From Falsiroseomonas sp041690465 (GTDB lineage Bacteria; Pseudomonadota; Alphaproteobacteria; Acetobacterales; Acetobacteraceae), in the NCBI RefSeq assembly GCF_041690465.1, contig NZ_JAWLHG010000002.1, positions 248,001 through 312,000 on the forward strand: a stretch of DNA of 64,000 nt. The letters are read 5' to 3'. The translations under genes were made by a program, and so were the position numbers. Position 1 is the first letter of the stretch. The number at the start of each line of letters is the position of its first letter. The notes beneath the pieces were generated by a model. That model had not been told where the DNA came from. It searched no databases and saw nothing but the letters and a program-made list of their open reading frames with translations. Positions 31,588-40,901 of the stretch are shown one piece after another.

Positions 31588-31657
31588 ATGCAAGCATCCT
31601 ATCCCGCTGCCGACGCTGGCTGCAAGCATCGCGTCCGTCCCGGTCCCGCAATGCTTG
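31588..31657. repeat. Three CAAGCAT heptamers in the iorA / response-regulator intergenic region
   Basis: CAAGCAT occurs at 31591-31597 and 31623-31629 in direct orientation and at 31651-31657 as its complement ATGCTTG. The first two lie in hyphenated palindromes (ATGC-AA-GCAT and TGC-AA-GCA) exactly 32 bp apart, three helical turns. This fits operator sites for a dimeric regulator such as the MarR protein of the downstream operon. Confidence 0.5.
31596..31625 (-). promoter_or_regulatory. Candidate promoter of the iorA operon overlapped by repeat motifs
   Basis: On the minus strand TTGCAG (31625-31620) and TAGGAT (31601-31596) are 18 bases apart, about 40 bp before the iorA start. The -35 and -10 boxes each overlap a copy of the heptamer CAAGCAT (31623-31629 and 31591-31597), suggesting a repressor could block polymerase here. 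The box match is moderate. Confidence 0.35.
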
Positions 31658-31756
31658 GCCTTCCCGATGCGCGACGGCTCACGCAAGTGTCACGCGACAT
31701 CTGCGGCGGGCAGAGCAGTTTGTATACCTGCGGCCTGGGAGGAGGGCCGTGCCCGG

Positions 31757-32116
31757 ATGCCCCTGCTCCTGCTCGTCGAGGACGACCCCCTGGTGCGCAC
31801 GACGCTCGCCGAGGCCCTGGCCGATGCGGGGTTCGAGGTGCTGGAGGCGGAGGATGCCGAATCGGCGTTGCGCATGGTCGCGGCACATGAGGATCTGTCG
31901 GTGCTGCTGACCGACATCAACCTGCCCGGCGCCGATGGCTTCGCGCTGGCCCGCGCGGCGCGGCGGCTACGGCCGGGTCTGCCGGTGGTCTATGCCTCCG
32001 GCCGCTACCGCGAGCCCGATCCGCAGCGCGCCTTGCCCGATGCGGCCTTCCTGGCGAAACCCTTCAGCCTCTCCTGCGCGGTCGCGACGCTCGACCGTGC
32101 GATCGCCTCACACTGA
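31757..32116 (+). CDS. Single-domain response regulator (receiver)
   Basis: CheY-like protein of 119 aa containing only a receiver domain. It has the acidic pair VEDDPLV near residues 7-13, the phospho-acceptor Asp in LLTDINLPG (about residue 54) and the conserved Lys in AKPFS (about 98-102). There is no output domain. ATG at 31757 follows GGAGGAGGG. No histidine kinase is encoded in the window. It converges on pcaB with a 9-bp overlap at the 3' ends. Confidence 0.9.
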   Translation: MPLLLLVEDDPLVRTTLAEALADAGFEVLEAEDAESALRMVAAHEDLSVLLTDINLPGADGFALARAARRLRPGLPVVYASGRYREPDPQRALPDAAFLAKPFSLSCAVATLDRAIASH

Positions 32117-33457
32117 GCGCCGCGACAGCACCGCATCGGTGAGGGCCTGCGCGGCGCCGAGATAGCCCGCCGGATCGGTGAGCCGCGCGATCGCCGGCGC
32201 GTCCAGCACCGCCGCCACGCGGGGCTCGCGCGCCAGCGCCTCGGCAAGGCCGATGCCATGTGCGATCGCGGTGTCGCAGGCATGGTGCACCACGTCATGC
32301 GCGACGCCGCGGCCGAGCTGAGGGGCCAGCCCCATCATCACCGCCTCGGCCATGATCAGCCCACCGCCGGCGTCGAGGTTGCGGCGCATGCGGGCCACGT
32401 CCACCTCCAGCCCCTCGGCGATCGGCAGCAGCGTCGCCAGCGCGCCATGCGTCAGCAGCAGGATCTGGCCGAGCGCGAGATGCTCCAACTGCATCGGGCC
32501 GGCGCCGCGCTCATGCTCATGCGCCATCGCGCCGAGCAGCTGCGGGATCAGCGCCTGCGCGGCGCGCGCCTGGGCGAGCACGTATTCGCAGCCGATCGGG
32601 TTGCGCTTCTGCGGCATGGTTGAACTGCCGCCCTTGCCGGGTGCGGCGGGCTCGCTCGCCTCCGCCACCTCGGACTGCATCAGCCAGAGCACATCGGTCG
32701 CTGGCTTCGCCAGCGCGCCGCCGAGCAGGCCGCACCAGCAGCCGAACTCGGCGATGCCGTCGCGCGCGACATGCCAGGTGATCGCGGGCAAAGCGAGGCC
32801 CAGTTCCTGCGCCAACTCCGATGCAACGCGCGGGCCTTCGGCGCCGAGCGAGGCCAGCGTGCCGACCGCGCCGCCGAACTGCACGCGCAGCACGCGCGGA
32901 CGGATTTCCCCGAGACGCTCGCGCATGGTGATCAGCGGATCGAGCCAGAGCGCCACCTTGTAGCCGAGGGTGATGGGCAGCGCCTGCTGCGCATGGGTGC
33001 GGCCGGCCATCACCGTGCCGCGGTGTTGGCGCGCGAGCCTGGCGAGCGCGGCGATCAGCCGGTCGAGGTCGTCGGCGAACAGTGCGATCGCCTCGCGCAA
33101 TTGCAGGACGAGTGCGGTGTCCAGCACGTCCTGCGTGGTGGCGCCCCAATGCGTCCAGCGCCCGGCTTCCGGTCCGGCCAGCGCGGAAAGCTGCTTCACC
33201 AGGCCGACGGTGGGGAAGCCCATGTTGCGCGTTGCGGCGGCGAGTGCGGGCAGGTCGAGGCGGTCCATATCGGCGGCCTGCGTGATGGCCGTCGCGGCCT
33301 CGGCCGGGATCAGGCCGAGGCGGGCCTGCGCACGTGCCAGCGCCGCTTCGAAGGCCAGCATGCCGGCGAGATAGGCGCGCTCGCCCATGATCGCGCGCAT
33401 CGCGTCGGAGCCGTAGACGGCGGAATAGACCGGACCATCGGCCGGGTTCACGGTCAT
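32108..33457 (-). CDS. pcaB: 3-carboxy-cis,cis-muconate cycloisomerase
   Basis: Fumarase/aspartase-superfamily enzyme of 449 aa that converts beta-carboxymuconate to gamma-carboxymuconolactone. Landmarks are the HWGATTQDVLDTA segment, MAGRTHAQQALPITLG and the superfamily signature GGSSTMPQKRNP (Ser-containing catalytic loop). Its position after pcaHG in a pca operon distinguishes it from adenylosuccinate lyase. It starts 3 bp downstream of the pcaG stop. Confidence 0.93.
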   Translation of the reverse strand: MTVNPADGPVYSAVYGSDAMRAIMGERAYLAGMLAFEAALARAQARLGLIPAEAATAITQAADMDRLDLPALAAATRNMGFPTVGLVKQLSALAGPEAGRWTHWGATTQDVLDTALVLQLREAIALFADDLDRLIAALARLARQHRGTVMAGRTHAQQALPITLGYKVALWLDPLITMRERLGEIRPRVLRVQFGGAVGTLASLGAEGPRVASELAQELGLALPAITWHVARDGIAEFGCWCGLLGGALAKPATDVLWLMQSEVAEASEPAAPGKGGSSTMPQKRNPIGCEYVLAQARAAQALIPQLLGAMAHEHERGAGPMQLEHLALGQILLLTHGALATLLPIAEGLEVDVARMRRNLDAGGGLIMAEAVMMGLAPQLGRGVAHDVVHHACDTAIAHGIGLAEALAREPRVAAVLDAPAIARLTDPAGYLGAAQALTDAVLSRRSV

Positions 33458-33460
33458 CGC

Positions 33461-34003
33461 CTAGACATCCAGGAAGACGGTCTCGCCTTCGCCCTGCAGC
33501 CGGATGTCGAGCCGCCAGACGGCGTTGCCTTCCGGCTTCGCCACCAGCGTCGCGCGCCGTGCGGGATCGTCCACCAGCGCCAGCACCGGGTCGTTTGCGT
33601 TCAGCGCCTCGCCCTCGAAATAGGCGCGCGTCACCAGGTGCTGCATCAGGCCGCGCGCGAAGATCGCGATCTCGATATGCGGCGCCTGCGTCGCATTGCC
33701 GCGGCCGGGCACCGGGCCCGGCTTCAGGGTGGCGAAGCGGAATACGCCATCGGCATCCGTCGCGCTGCGGCCGAAGCCGTGGAAGCCATCCTCGAAGCGG
33801 CCATCGGGCCCGGCCTGCCAGATCTCCACCAGCGCGTCGGCCACCGCAGCCCCGTCGCCGTCGGTGATGCGGCCGGTGAGCGTGATGCGCTCGCCCTGCA
33901 CGGCCTCATTGCCCGAGCCGGCGCGCAGCAGGTCCGCCCATTCGGGGAAGTCGATCATGTGCCAATAGGGGCCGGCGGTCTGCGAGGCGGTTGCCGCGGT
34001 CAT
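33461..34003 (-). CDS. pcaG: Protocatechuate 3,4-dioxygenase alpha subunit
   Basis: Protein of 180 aa in the intradiol dioxygenase family. It begins with SQTAGPYWHMIDFPEW, has the central beta-sandwich segment LVEIWQAGPDGRFEDGFHGF and ends with a short strand-rich tail (WRLDIRLQGEGETVF). The alpha subunit supplies part of the active-site shell but not the iron ligands. It follows pcaH with 3 bp between them. Confidence 0.93.
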   Translation of the reverse strand: MTAATASQTAGPYWHMIDFPEWADLLRAGSGNEAVQGERITLTGRITDGDGAAVADALVEIWQAGPDGRFEDGFHGFGRSATDADGVFRFATLKPGPVPGRGNATQAPHIEIAIFARGLMQHLVTRAYFEGEALNANDPVLALVDDPARRATLVAKPEGNAVWRLDIRLQGEGETVFLDV

Positions 34004-34006
34004 CGC

Positions 34007-34711
34007 TCAGGCCTTCTCGAAGGGCGTGGCCTCGCGGCCGCGCAGCACGATGTCGAAGCGGTAGCCGAGCGCCCATTCGGGCCTTGTGATCTCCAGGTCG
34101 AACTTCGAGACCAGCCTCTCCCGCGCCGCCTTGTCGGGCGTGGCGAGGAAGATCGGGTCGAGGTCGAGCAGCGGGTCGCCCGGGAAATACATCTGCGTGA
34201 TCATGCGCTGCGCGAACCCGGCGCCGTGCAGGCCGAAATGGATGTGGATCGGCCGCCAGGCGTTCCAGTGGTTCCGCCAGGGATAGGCGCCGGGCTTCAC
34301 GCTGGTGAAGCTGTAGCGCCCTTCGTCATCGGTGAAGATCCGCGCGCGGCCCTCGAAATTCGGGTCGAGCGGCGCGTCGTGCTGGTCGCGCGGGTGGTGA
34401 TAGCGGCCCGATGCATTGGCCTGCCACACCTCCACCATCACGCCCCGCTGCGGGCGGCCATCCTCGTCCACGACGCGACCGGCGACGATGATGCGCTCGC
34501 CGAGCGCGGCCTTGCCGTTCACCTGGCTCATGTCGGCATGCGCCGGATAGCGCGCGGGGTCGAAGCGCGGCGCGGTGGTCTCGGTCAGCGTGTGCGGGAT
34601 GCGCAGCAGCGCCTGCTTCGGGTGGCGCCTGTGCGTGCTGCCATAGGCCGGAGCATCCAGCGGCGGCTGCGTCGCCGGATCGGGCCGGCGATAGGGGATG
34701 GGATCGCTCAC
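34007..34711 (-). CDS. pcaH: Protocatechuate 3,4-dioxygenase beta subunit
   Basis: Iron-bearing subunit of 234 aa that cleaves protocatechuate between the hydroxyl groups. It has the beta-subunit N-terminus (PAYGSTHRRHPKQALLRIPHTL), VMVEVWQANASGRYHHPRDQ with the Tyr and His environment of the Fe(III) site, PGAYPWRNHWNAWRPIHIHFG (Tyr, His, His ligands) and the RMITQMYFPGDP segment. It lies 51 bp after the pcaDC stop in the operon. Confidence 0.94.
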   Translation of the reverse strand: MSDPIPYRRPDPATQPPLDAPAYGSTHRRHPKQALLRIPHTLTETTAPRFDPARYPAHADMSQVNGKAALGERIIVAGRVVDEDGRPQRGVMVEVWQANASGRYHHPRDQHDAPLDPNFEGRARIFTDDEGRYSFTSVKPGAYPWRNHWNAWRPIHIHFGLHGAGFAQRMITQMYFPGDPLLDLDPIFLATPDKAARERLVSKFDLEITRPEWALGYRFDIVLRGREATPFEKA

Positions 34712-34762
34712 CGTGTGGCTTCCTTGGTCGCCTTCCGCGGGATCCTTCCCGGAATGGCAGGC

Positions 34763-35923
34763 TCAGCCGGCCTCTTCCGACAGGATCCGCCGGGCGATCT
34801 TAAGCGCGGAATTGGCGGCGGGAACACCCGCATAGGCGCCGACCTGCAGCAGGATTTCCGCGAGCTCATCGGCGGTGACGCCGGTGCGGCGGGTGGCGCG
34901 CACATGCAGCTCGAACTCCTCGTGCCGGCCGAGGGCGGCCATCATGCCGAGGCAGAGCAGGCTGCGCTGGTGCTTCGTCAGGCCCGGACGTGCCCAGACG
35001 CCGCCCCAGACATTGGCGGTGATCCACTCCTGGAACGCGGCATCGAGCGGGGTGGCGGCGGCCTGAGCACGCGCCACATGCGCCTCCCCGAGGACGGCCT
35101 TGCGGATGGCCAGCCCGCCCTCCGCGCCAGGCTGCGGCGCGAGCGCGGCGAAGTGGCCGAGGAGTGCGGCCGTCACCGGCTCCGCGCGCTCCAGCGTCGG
35201 CAGATGCGCGGCTTCGGGGATCACCGTCAGCGTCGCGCCGGGGATCATGTCGCGCAGTGCCTCGGCGAGTGCGGGCGGCGTGGCGATGTCGCGCTCGCCG
35301 ACGATCACGCTCGCCGGGCAGGCGATGCGGCCGGCGAGCTCGGTGGCGCGCGCATCACGGAGCGCCGCGGCGGCGCCGGCATAGCCCAGCGGATCGGTCG
35401 CCAGCAGCATGCGCCTGAGGCCGCGAGATGAGGCGAGCGACGCGTCCACCACCCAGCGCGGCATCACCACCTCCGCCAGCGCGGCGGTGCCCTGGGCGAG
35501 CACCGTCTCGATGCGCTGCTGCCAGACCTCGGGGGGCGCGAATTCGGCGGCGGTGTCCATCAGCACCAGGCTCGCGACGCGCTCCGGCGCCTCGGCGGCC
35601 ATCTGCAGCGCGACGCGGCCGCCGATGGAGAGGCCAACGACATGCGCGGTGCGCACGCCGAGCGCATCCAGCAGCGCCAGCGCGTCGCGCGCGAGCAGCG
35701 ACATGGAATAGTCGCCGGTCGTGGCGGAGCTGAGGCCGTGGCCGCGCAGGTCCATGCGGATGACGCGGTGGTGGCGCGCCAGCGCGGTGGCCTGCGGGTC
35801 GAAGACATGCAGCGAGGTGCCGATGGAGTGCAGCATCAGCACCGGAGGCTCGCTGTCCTCCGCCGGTCGTGGCGGGCCTTCGTCGAGGGCGTGTGCGACG
35901 AAGTCGGCGAGATGGAGGAACAT
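34763..35923 (-). CDS. pcaL: Bifunctional 3-oxoadipate enol-lactonase / 4-carboxymuconolactone decarboxylase (fusion)
   Basis: Protein of 386 aa joining two pathway enzymes. Residues about 1-255 are an alpha/beta hydrolase with nucleophile elbow GLSIGG and late GERDIATPP and PEAAHLPTLE (PcaD activity). Residues about 265-386 are a carboxymuconolactone decarboxylase domain (ITANVWGGVWARPGLTKHQRSLLCLG; PcaC activity). Such fusions (PcaL) are known from actinobacteria and some proteobacteria. It lies between pcaF and pcaH, and both activities are needed between PcaB and the 3-oxoadipate stage. Confidence 0.93.
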   Translation of the reverse strand: MFLHLADFVAHALDEGPPRPAEDSEPPVLMLHSIGTSLHVFDPQATALARHHRVIRMDLRGHGLSSATTGDYSMSLLARDALALLDALGVRTAHVVGLSIGGRVALQMAAEAPERVASLVLMDTAAEFAPPEVWQQRIETVLAQGTAALAEVVMPRWVVDASLASSRGLRRMLLATDPLGYAGAAAALRDARATELAGRIACPASVIVGERDIATPPALAEALRDMIPGATLTVIPEAAHLPTLERAEPVTAALLGHFAALAPQPGAEGGLAIRKAVLGEAHVARAQAAATPLDAAFQEWITANVWGGVWARPGLTKHQRSLLCLGMMAALGRHEEFELHVRATRRTGVTADELAEILLQVGAYAGVPAANSALKIARRILSEEAG

Positions 35924-35996
35924 GTCAGGTTCCTTGTGAGGGGCGAGGGGCTTTCCCCCGCCCCGACCAGCCTTCGGCGACGCGGCAGTGCCGCGG

Positions 35997-36012
35997 CCCC
36001 CGCATGCGGGGG
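35997..36012. repeat. Palindrome in the pcaF-pcaL spacer
   Basis: CCCCCGCATGCGGGGG is a perfect 16-bp palindrome followed by GAGGG, in the 105-bp spacer between pcaF and pcaL. A shorter palindrome (CGCGGCA-G-TGCCGCG) lies just beside it. Because the operon continues, this is more likely an mRNA-processing or repetitive extragenic element than a terminator. The rest of the spacer holds nothing else I can support. Confidence 0.5.
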
Positions 36013-36028
36013 AGGGAGTTGCAGCTCG

Positions 36029-37237
<1,209 letters not shown>

Positions 37238-37286
37238 GGCAGTGTTCCTCCTGTCGAGGATTTCGTGCCCCTCGGCAGGCCCGGCG

Positions 37287-38609
37287 TCAACTGAGCGCGT
37301 TGACCAGCCACAGCGAGAGGGCGGGGAAGGCGACCAGCAGCGCCAGCCGGATCAGGTCCATCCCCAGGAAGGGGAGCACGCCCCGATAGGTGCGGGTGAT
37401 CGCCACGTCGCGCGCAAGGCTGGAGATGACGAAGACATTCAGCCCGATCGGCGGCGCGGTCAGCCCGATGCCGACCACGCAGAGCACGAGGATGCCGAAC
37501 CAGATCGCCGTCTCCTCGGTGGTCAGGCCGAAATCGAGCGCGGTGACCACCGGGAAGAAGACCGGCAGCGTCAGCAGCATCATCGCCAGCTCGTCCATCA
37601 CCGCGCCGAGCACGATGTAGGCCACCAGCAGCAGCACCAGCACGCCATAGGGCGGGAACTCCTGCTCGGTGATCCACAGCGCCAGCAGGTCCGGCGCCTG
37701 CGACAGCGCAAGGAAGGCGTTGAACACCTCCGCGCCGAGCAGGATGACGAAGATCATGGCCGTGGTTTCGGCGCTGGCGAACAGGGCTTCCCGGATCTGC
37801 CGCCCGCTCAGCGTCCGCCGCGCCAGGCCGACCGCCAGCGTGCCGATCACGCCGACCGCGGCGCTCTCGGTGGGCGTGAAGACGCCGCCATAGATGCCTC
37901 CGACCACCACCACGGCGATCAGCAGCACGGGGATGACGTTGAGGAAGGCCTCGCGCTTCTCCGCGGCACTCGGCACCTGGCCGGGCGGGCCGACGCCGGG
38001 GCGCAGCCGCACCACCAGTGCGATCGCCAGGATGTAGAGGCTGACCGCGATCACGCCCGGGATCAGCGCGGCCATGAACAGCTTGGCGATGTTCTGCTCG
38101 GTGCTGATCGCATAGACCACCAGGATCACGCTGGGCGGGATCAGGATGCCGAGCGTGCCGCCGACCGCGATGGTGCCGGTGGAGAAGCCGGCGTCATAGC
38201 CGTAGCGGCGCAGCTCCGGCAGGGCGGCGCGGCCGAAGGTGGCGGTGGTGGCGACGGAGCTGCCGCAGACCGCGCCGAAGCAGGCGCAGGCGCCGATCAC
38301 GCCCATCGCCATTCCCCCCGGCTTGCGCCCGACCAGCGCATTCGCCGCGGCGAACAGGTCGCGCGCCAGCCCGCCGCGCTCGGCCAGCGCGCCCATCAGG
38401 ATGAACAACGGGATGACCGAGAGCGTGTAGTTGGCGAACAGGTGGTACGGCGTGGTCTTCATGTAGTTGCCGAGCGCCGCCCAATCCAGGATGTGCACAT
38501 AGCCGCCGATGCCCACCAGCAGCATCGCCAGCCCGACCGGCGCCCGCAGTGCGATCAGGCCGAGCAGCACCGCGAAGCCGGTCGCGGCGAGGACGAATTC
38601 CGGCGCCAT
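37287..38609 (-). CDS. TRAP transporter large permease subunit (DctM family), pca-linked
   Basis: Membrane subunit of 440 aa with about 12 hydrophobic segments. Landmarks are SVIPLFILMGALAERGG, AVCGSSVATTATFGRAALPEL, GTLGILIPPSVILVVYA and GGVFTPTESAAVGVIG. It lies upstream of pcaF with 49 bp between them, so uptake of an aromatic acid such as protocatechuate or 4-hydroxybenzoate is likely. ATG at 38609 overlaps the small-permease stop by 1 bp. Confidence 0.92.
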   Translation of the reverse strand: MAPEFVLAATGFAVLLGLIALRAPVGLAMLLVGIGGYVHILDWAALGNYMKTTPYHLFANYTLSVIPLFILMGALAERGGLARDLFAAANALVGRKPGGMAMGVIGACACFGAVCGSSVATTATFGRAALPELRRYGYDAGFSTGTIAVGGTLGILIPPSVILVVYAISTEQNIAKLFMAALIPGVIAVSLYILAIALVVRLRPGVGPPGQVPSAAEKREAFLNVIPVLLIAVVVVGGIYGGVFTPTESAAVGVIGTLAVGLARRTLSGRQIREALFASAETTAMIFVILLGAEVFNAFLALSQAPDLLALWITEQEFPPYGVLVLLLVAYIVLGAVMDELAMMLLTLPVFFPVVTALDFGLTTEETAIWFGILVLCVVGIGLTAPPIGLNVFVISSLARDVAITRTYRGVLPFLGMDLIRLALLVAFPALSLWLVNALS

Positions 38610-39115
38610 CACGCCCGGCCGCGCAGCAGCCGCGGCACCCACCACAGCGCCATCAGCGCGGTCGCGCCGAAGCACAGCGCGCCGATCGCGATGGCCCACC
38701 AGTAGGGCAGCGCCAGCAGCCCGATCGTGCGCGTGCCGCTGCGCAGTGTCTCCAGCGCGCCGACCGCCATGCGCTCCGCCAGCCAGAGCGTCACCGCCGC
38801 CCAGACCACCATCCAGGATGCATCCACCGCCGCGTTCACGCGCGCCGGCAGCCAACCGGAGAAACTGTCCACCAGGATGTTGGTGCGCATCAGCGTGCCA
38901 TAGGCGAGGAAGCCGAGCACGCCGACGCCGCCGGCGATGGAGACGATCTCGAAATCGCCGCGGATCGGATGGTCGGTGACCCAGCGCAGCACCACCGAAA
39001 CGGTGGTCACGCAGGCCGCGACCAGCAGCGAGGCGCCGCCGAGGAAGGCCAGCGCGCGCGCCAGCCACGGCACCGCGCCGGCGGGCGGGGCGGAGCGGGC
39101 ATCGGTCCCGGTCAC
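38609..39115 (-). CDS. TRAP transporter small permease subunit (DctQ family), pca-linked
   Basis: Protein of 168 aa with four hydrophobic segments (about 25-42, 58-76, 98-118 and 138-160). It includes RWVTDHPIRGDFEIVSIAGG and a LPYWWAIAIGALCFG last helix. GTG at 39115 follows GGGAGAG; a TTG at 39133 is in frame but has no ribosome binding site. It begins 49 bp after the DctP stop. Confidence 0.87.
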   Translation of the reverse strand: MTGTDARSAPPAGAVPWLARALAFLGGASLLVAACVTTVSVVLRWVTDHPIRGDFEIVSIAGGVGVLGFLAYGTLMRTNILVDSFSGWLPARVNAAVDASWMVVWAAVTLWLAERMAVGALETLRSGTRTIGLLALPYWWAIAIGALCFGATALMALWWVPRLLRGRA

Positions 39116-39164
39116 GGCCGGCTCTCCCTGCAACGGTGGATCGCCGGCTGCGCCGAGGCGCGCC

Positions 39165-40214
39165 TCAGGAGACTCCGGCGGCGTGCTTGGCGATCAGCCC
39201 GCGCGCGTCGGCCAGCAGCGCCGCGCCGTCGAAGCCCTTCTCGCGCGAGCCGGCGATCCAGGCGTCGATCACCGGGCGGGTCGCGATCATCCAGCGCTCC
39301 TTCTCGGCGTTGGAGATCTGCACGATCTTGTTGTCGCGCCGACGCTCGACCATGCGGCGCACCACCGGGCCCTGTTCGTCCCAGACCTTCGCCGCCATCT
39401 CGGCAGCGACCATGCCGGAATTGGCGTCCAGCACCTGGCGCAGCTCGGCCGGCAGCCCCTGGTACTTCGCCGGGTTCATCGCCAGGATGAAGGTGGCCGC
39501 GTAGAGGGTCGGGGTGCCGGGGATCTCGGTGTGGTTCTTCACCAGCTCCTGCAGGCGGATGGAGGGGACGACCTCCCACGGCACCACGGCACCGTCGATG
39601 ACCCGCTGGCTCAGCGCCTCCGGCACCTGCGGGATCGGTAGCCCGATCGGCGCGGCGCCGAGGGCGCCCAGCGCCTCGCCTGCCTGGCGCGTCGGGAAGC
39701 GCAGCTTGAGGCCGCGAAGGTCCTCCATGCGGCGGACCTCCCGGTTCGAGTGGATCGAGCCGCCGTCATGCGCCCAGACGGTGATCGGGTGCACCTCCCG
39801 GAACTCGTCGCGCAGATGGGTCTGGGTGAATTCCCAGACGGCCTTGGCATTCGGCGTGGCGAGGCGGTGCGGCACGAAGGGCAGCTCGAACACCTCGATC
39901 CGCGGGAAGCGGCCGGGGGTGTTGCCGGGCAACGTCCAGATGATGTCGGCCACGCCGTCGCGTGCCTGGTCGTAGAGCTGCGGCGGCGCGCCGCCGAGCT
40001 GCATGGAGGGGAAGATCTGGATGCGCAGCCTGCCCTGGCTCTCGGTCTGGATCTTCTGCGCCCAGGGCATCAGGAAGTGGCGGTGCACGTTGGAGACTGC
40101 GGGCAGGAAGTGGTGCAGGCGGAGCGTGACCTCCTGCGCCGAAGCGGGGCGCACCAGCGCGGGCACGGCAAGGCCGGCAGCCCCGGCCAGCAGAAGCGAG
40201 CGGCGAGCGATCAT
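39165..40214 (-). CDS. TRAP transporter substrate-binding protein (DctP family), pca-linked
   Basis: Periplasmic binding protein of 349 aa. The signal peptide (MIARRSLLLAGAAGLAVPALVRPASA) precedes EVTLRLHHFLPAVSNVHRHF, the common DctP start. Then comes GRLRIQIFPSMQLGGAPPQLYDQARDG. The ligand-contact Arg lies in LRGLKLRFPTRQAGEAL. ATG at 40214 follows GGGAGG. As first gene of the TRAP-pca operon it probably captures an aromatic acid. Confidence 0.9.
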   Translation of the reverse strand: MIARRSLLLAGAAGLAVPALVRPASAQEVTLRLHHFLPAVSNVHRHFLMPWAQKIQTESQGRLRIQIFPSMQLGGAPPQLYDQARDGVADIIWTLPGNTPGRFPRIEVFELPFVPHRLATPNAKAVWEFTQTHLRDEFREVHPITVWAHDGGSIHSNREVRRMEDLRGLKLRFPTRQAGEALGALGAAPIGLPIPQVPEALSQRVIDGAVVPWEVVPSIRLQELVKNHTEIPGTPTLYAATFILAMNPAKYQGLPAELRQVLDANSGMVAAEMAAKVWDEQGPVVRRMVERRRDNKIVQISNAEKERWMIATRPVIDAWIAGSREKGFDGAALLADARGLIAKHAAGVS

Positions 40215-40280
40215 GGTTGTGTTACCTCCCTGGGCGGCGTTGCGCCTTGTCTTCCGCAATAGATGCGCGCGCGGCGCAGT

Positions 40281-40901
40281 TCAAGCGCCGCCAAGGCCCG
40301 CCACCAGGGCGCGCGCCTTCGCCGCCACCGTCGCCGCGCTGTCGCCCGGCTTGTAGATGGCGCTGCCGATGCCGAAGCCGGCCGCACCGGCGGCCCGCCA
40401 GGGGGCGAGGTTGCGGGCCTCGACCCCGCCCACCGGCAGGATCGCCGTGCCCTTCGGCAGCACCGCCAGCAGCGCCTTCAGCACGGCGGGCGAGGCGGCC
40501 TCGGCGGGGAACAGCTTGAGCGCGTCGGCGCCGGCCTTCAGCAGCGCGAAGGCTTCCGCAGGGGTGAAGAAGCCGGGCACGGCGAACATGCCGGCCTGTT
40601 TCGCGGCGCGCACCACCTCCGGGTCGGCATGCGGCGTCACCACCAGTCGCCCGCCGGCCGCGGCGATGCGCGCGCAATCGGCGGGGTCGAGCACCGTGCC
40701 GGCGCCGACCAGCGCGCGATCGCCGAACCGCGCCGCGAGCCGGCGGATGCTCTCGACCGGCTCCGGCGAGTTCAGCGGTACCTCGATGATGGCGATGCCC
40801 TCCGCCATCAGCGCGTCCCCGATCGCCTCCACCTCCTCCGGCTTCACGCCCCGCAGGATGGCGACCAGCGGGCAGCGCTGGAGAAAATCCTTCACGCCCA
40901 T
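40281..40901 (-). CDS. dgoA: 2-dehydro-3-deoxy-6-phosphogalactonate aldolase
   Basis: Class I KDPG/KDPGal aldolase of 206 aa. CPLVAILRGVKPEEVEAIGDAL is the usual start. The catalytic Glu is in IIEVPLNSPEP, and the Schiff-base Lys in DALKLFPAEAASPAVLKAL. The C-terminal ILPVGGVEARNLAPWRAAGA binds the phosphate. The enzyme splits KDPGal into pyruvate and glyceraldehyde 3-phosphate. It overlaps dgoK by 10 bp, so both steps of the DeLey-Doudoroff galactonate route are co-translated. Confidence 0.92.
   Translation of the reverse strand: MGVKDFLQRCPLVAILRGVKPEEVEAIGDALMAEGIAIIEVPLNSPEPVESIRRLAARFGDRALVGAGTVLDPADCARIAAAGGRLVVTPHADPEVVRAAKQAGMFAVPGFFTPAEAFALLKAGADALKLFPAEAASPAVLKALLAVLPKGTAILPVGGVEARNLAPWRAAGAAGFGIGSAIYKPGDSAATVAAKARALVAGLGGA

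Noticed and set aside
32108..33457. Adenylosuccinate lyase instead of pcaB
   Set aside because: The superfamily motif fits both, but placement directly after pcaHG within a pca operon favours carboxymuconate cycloisomerase.
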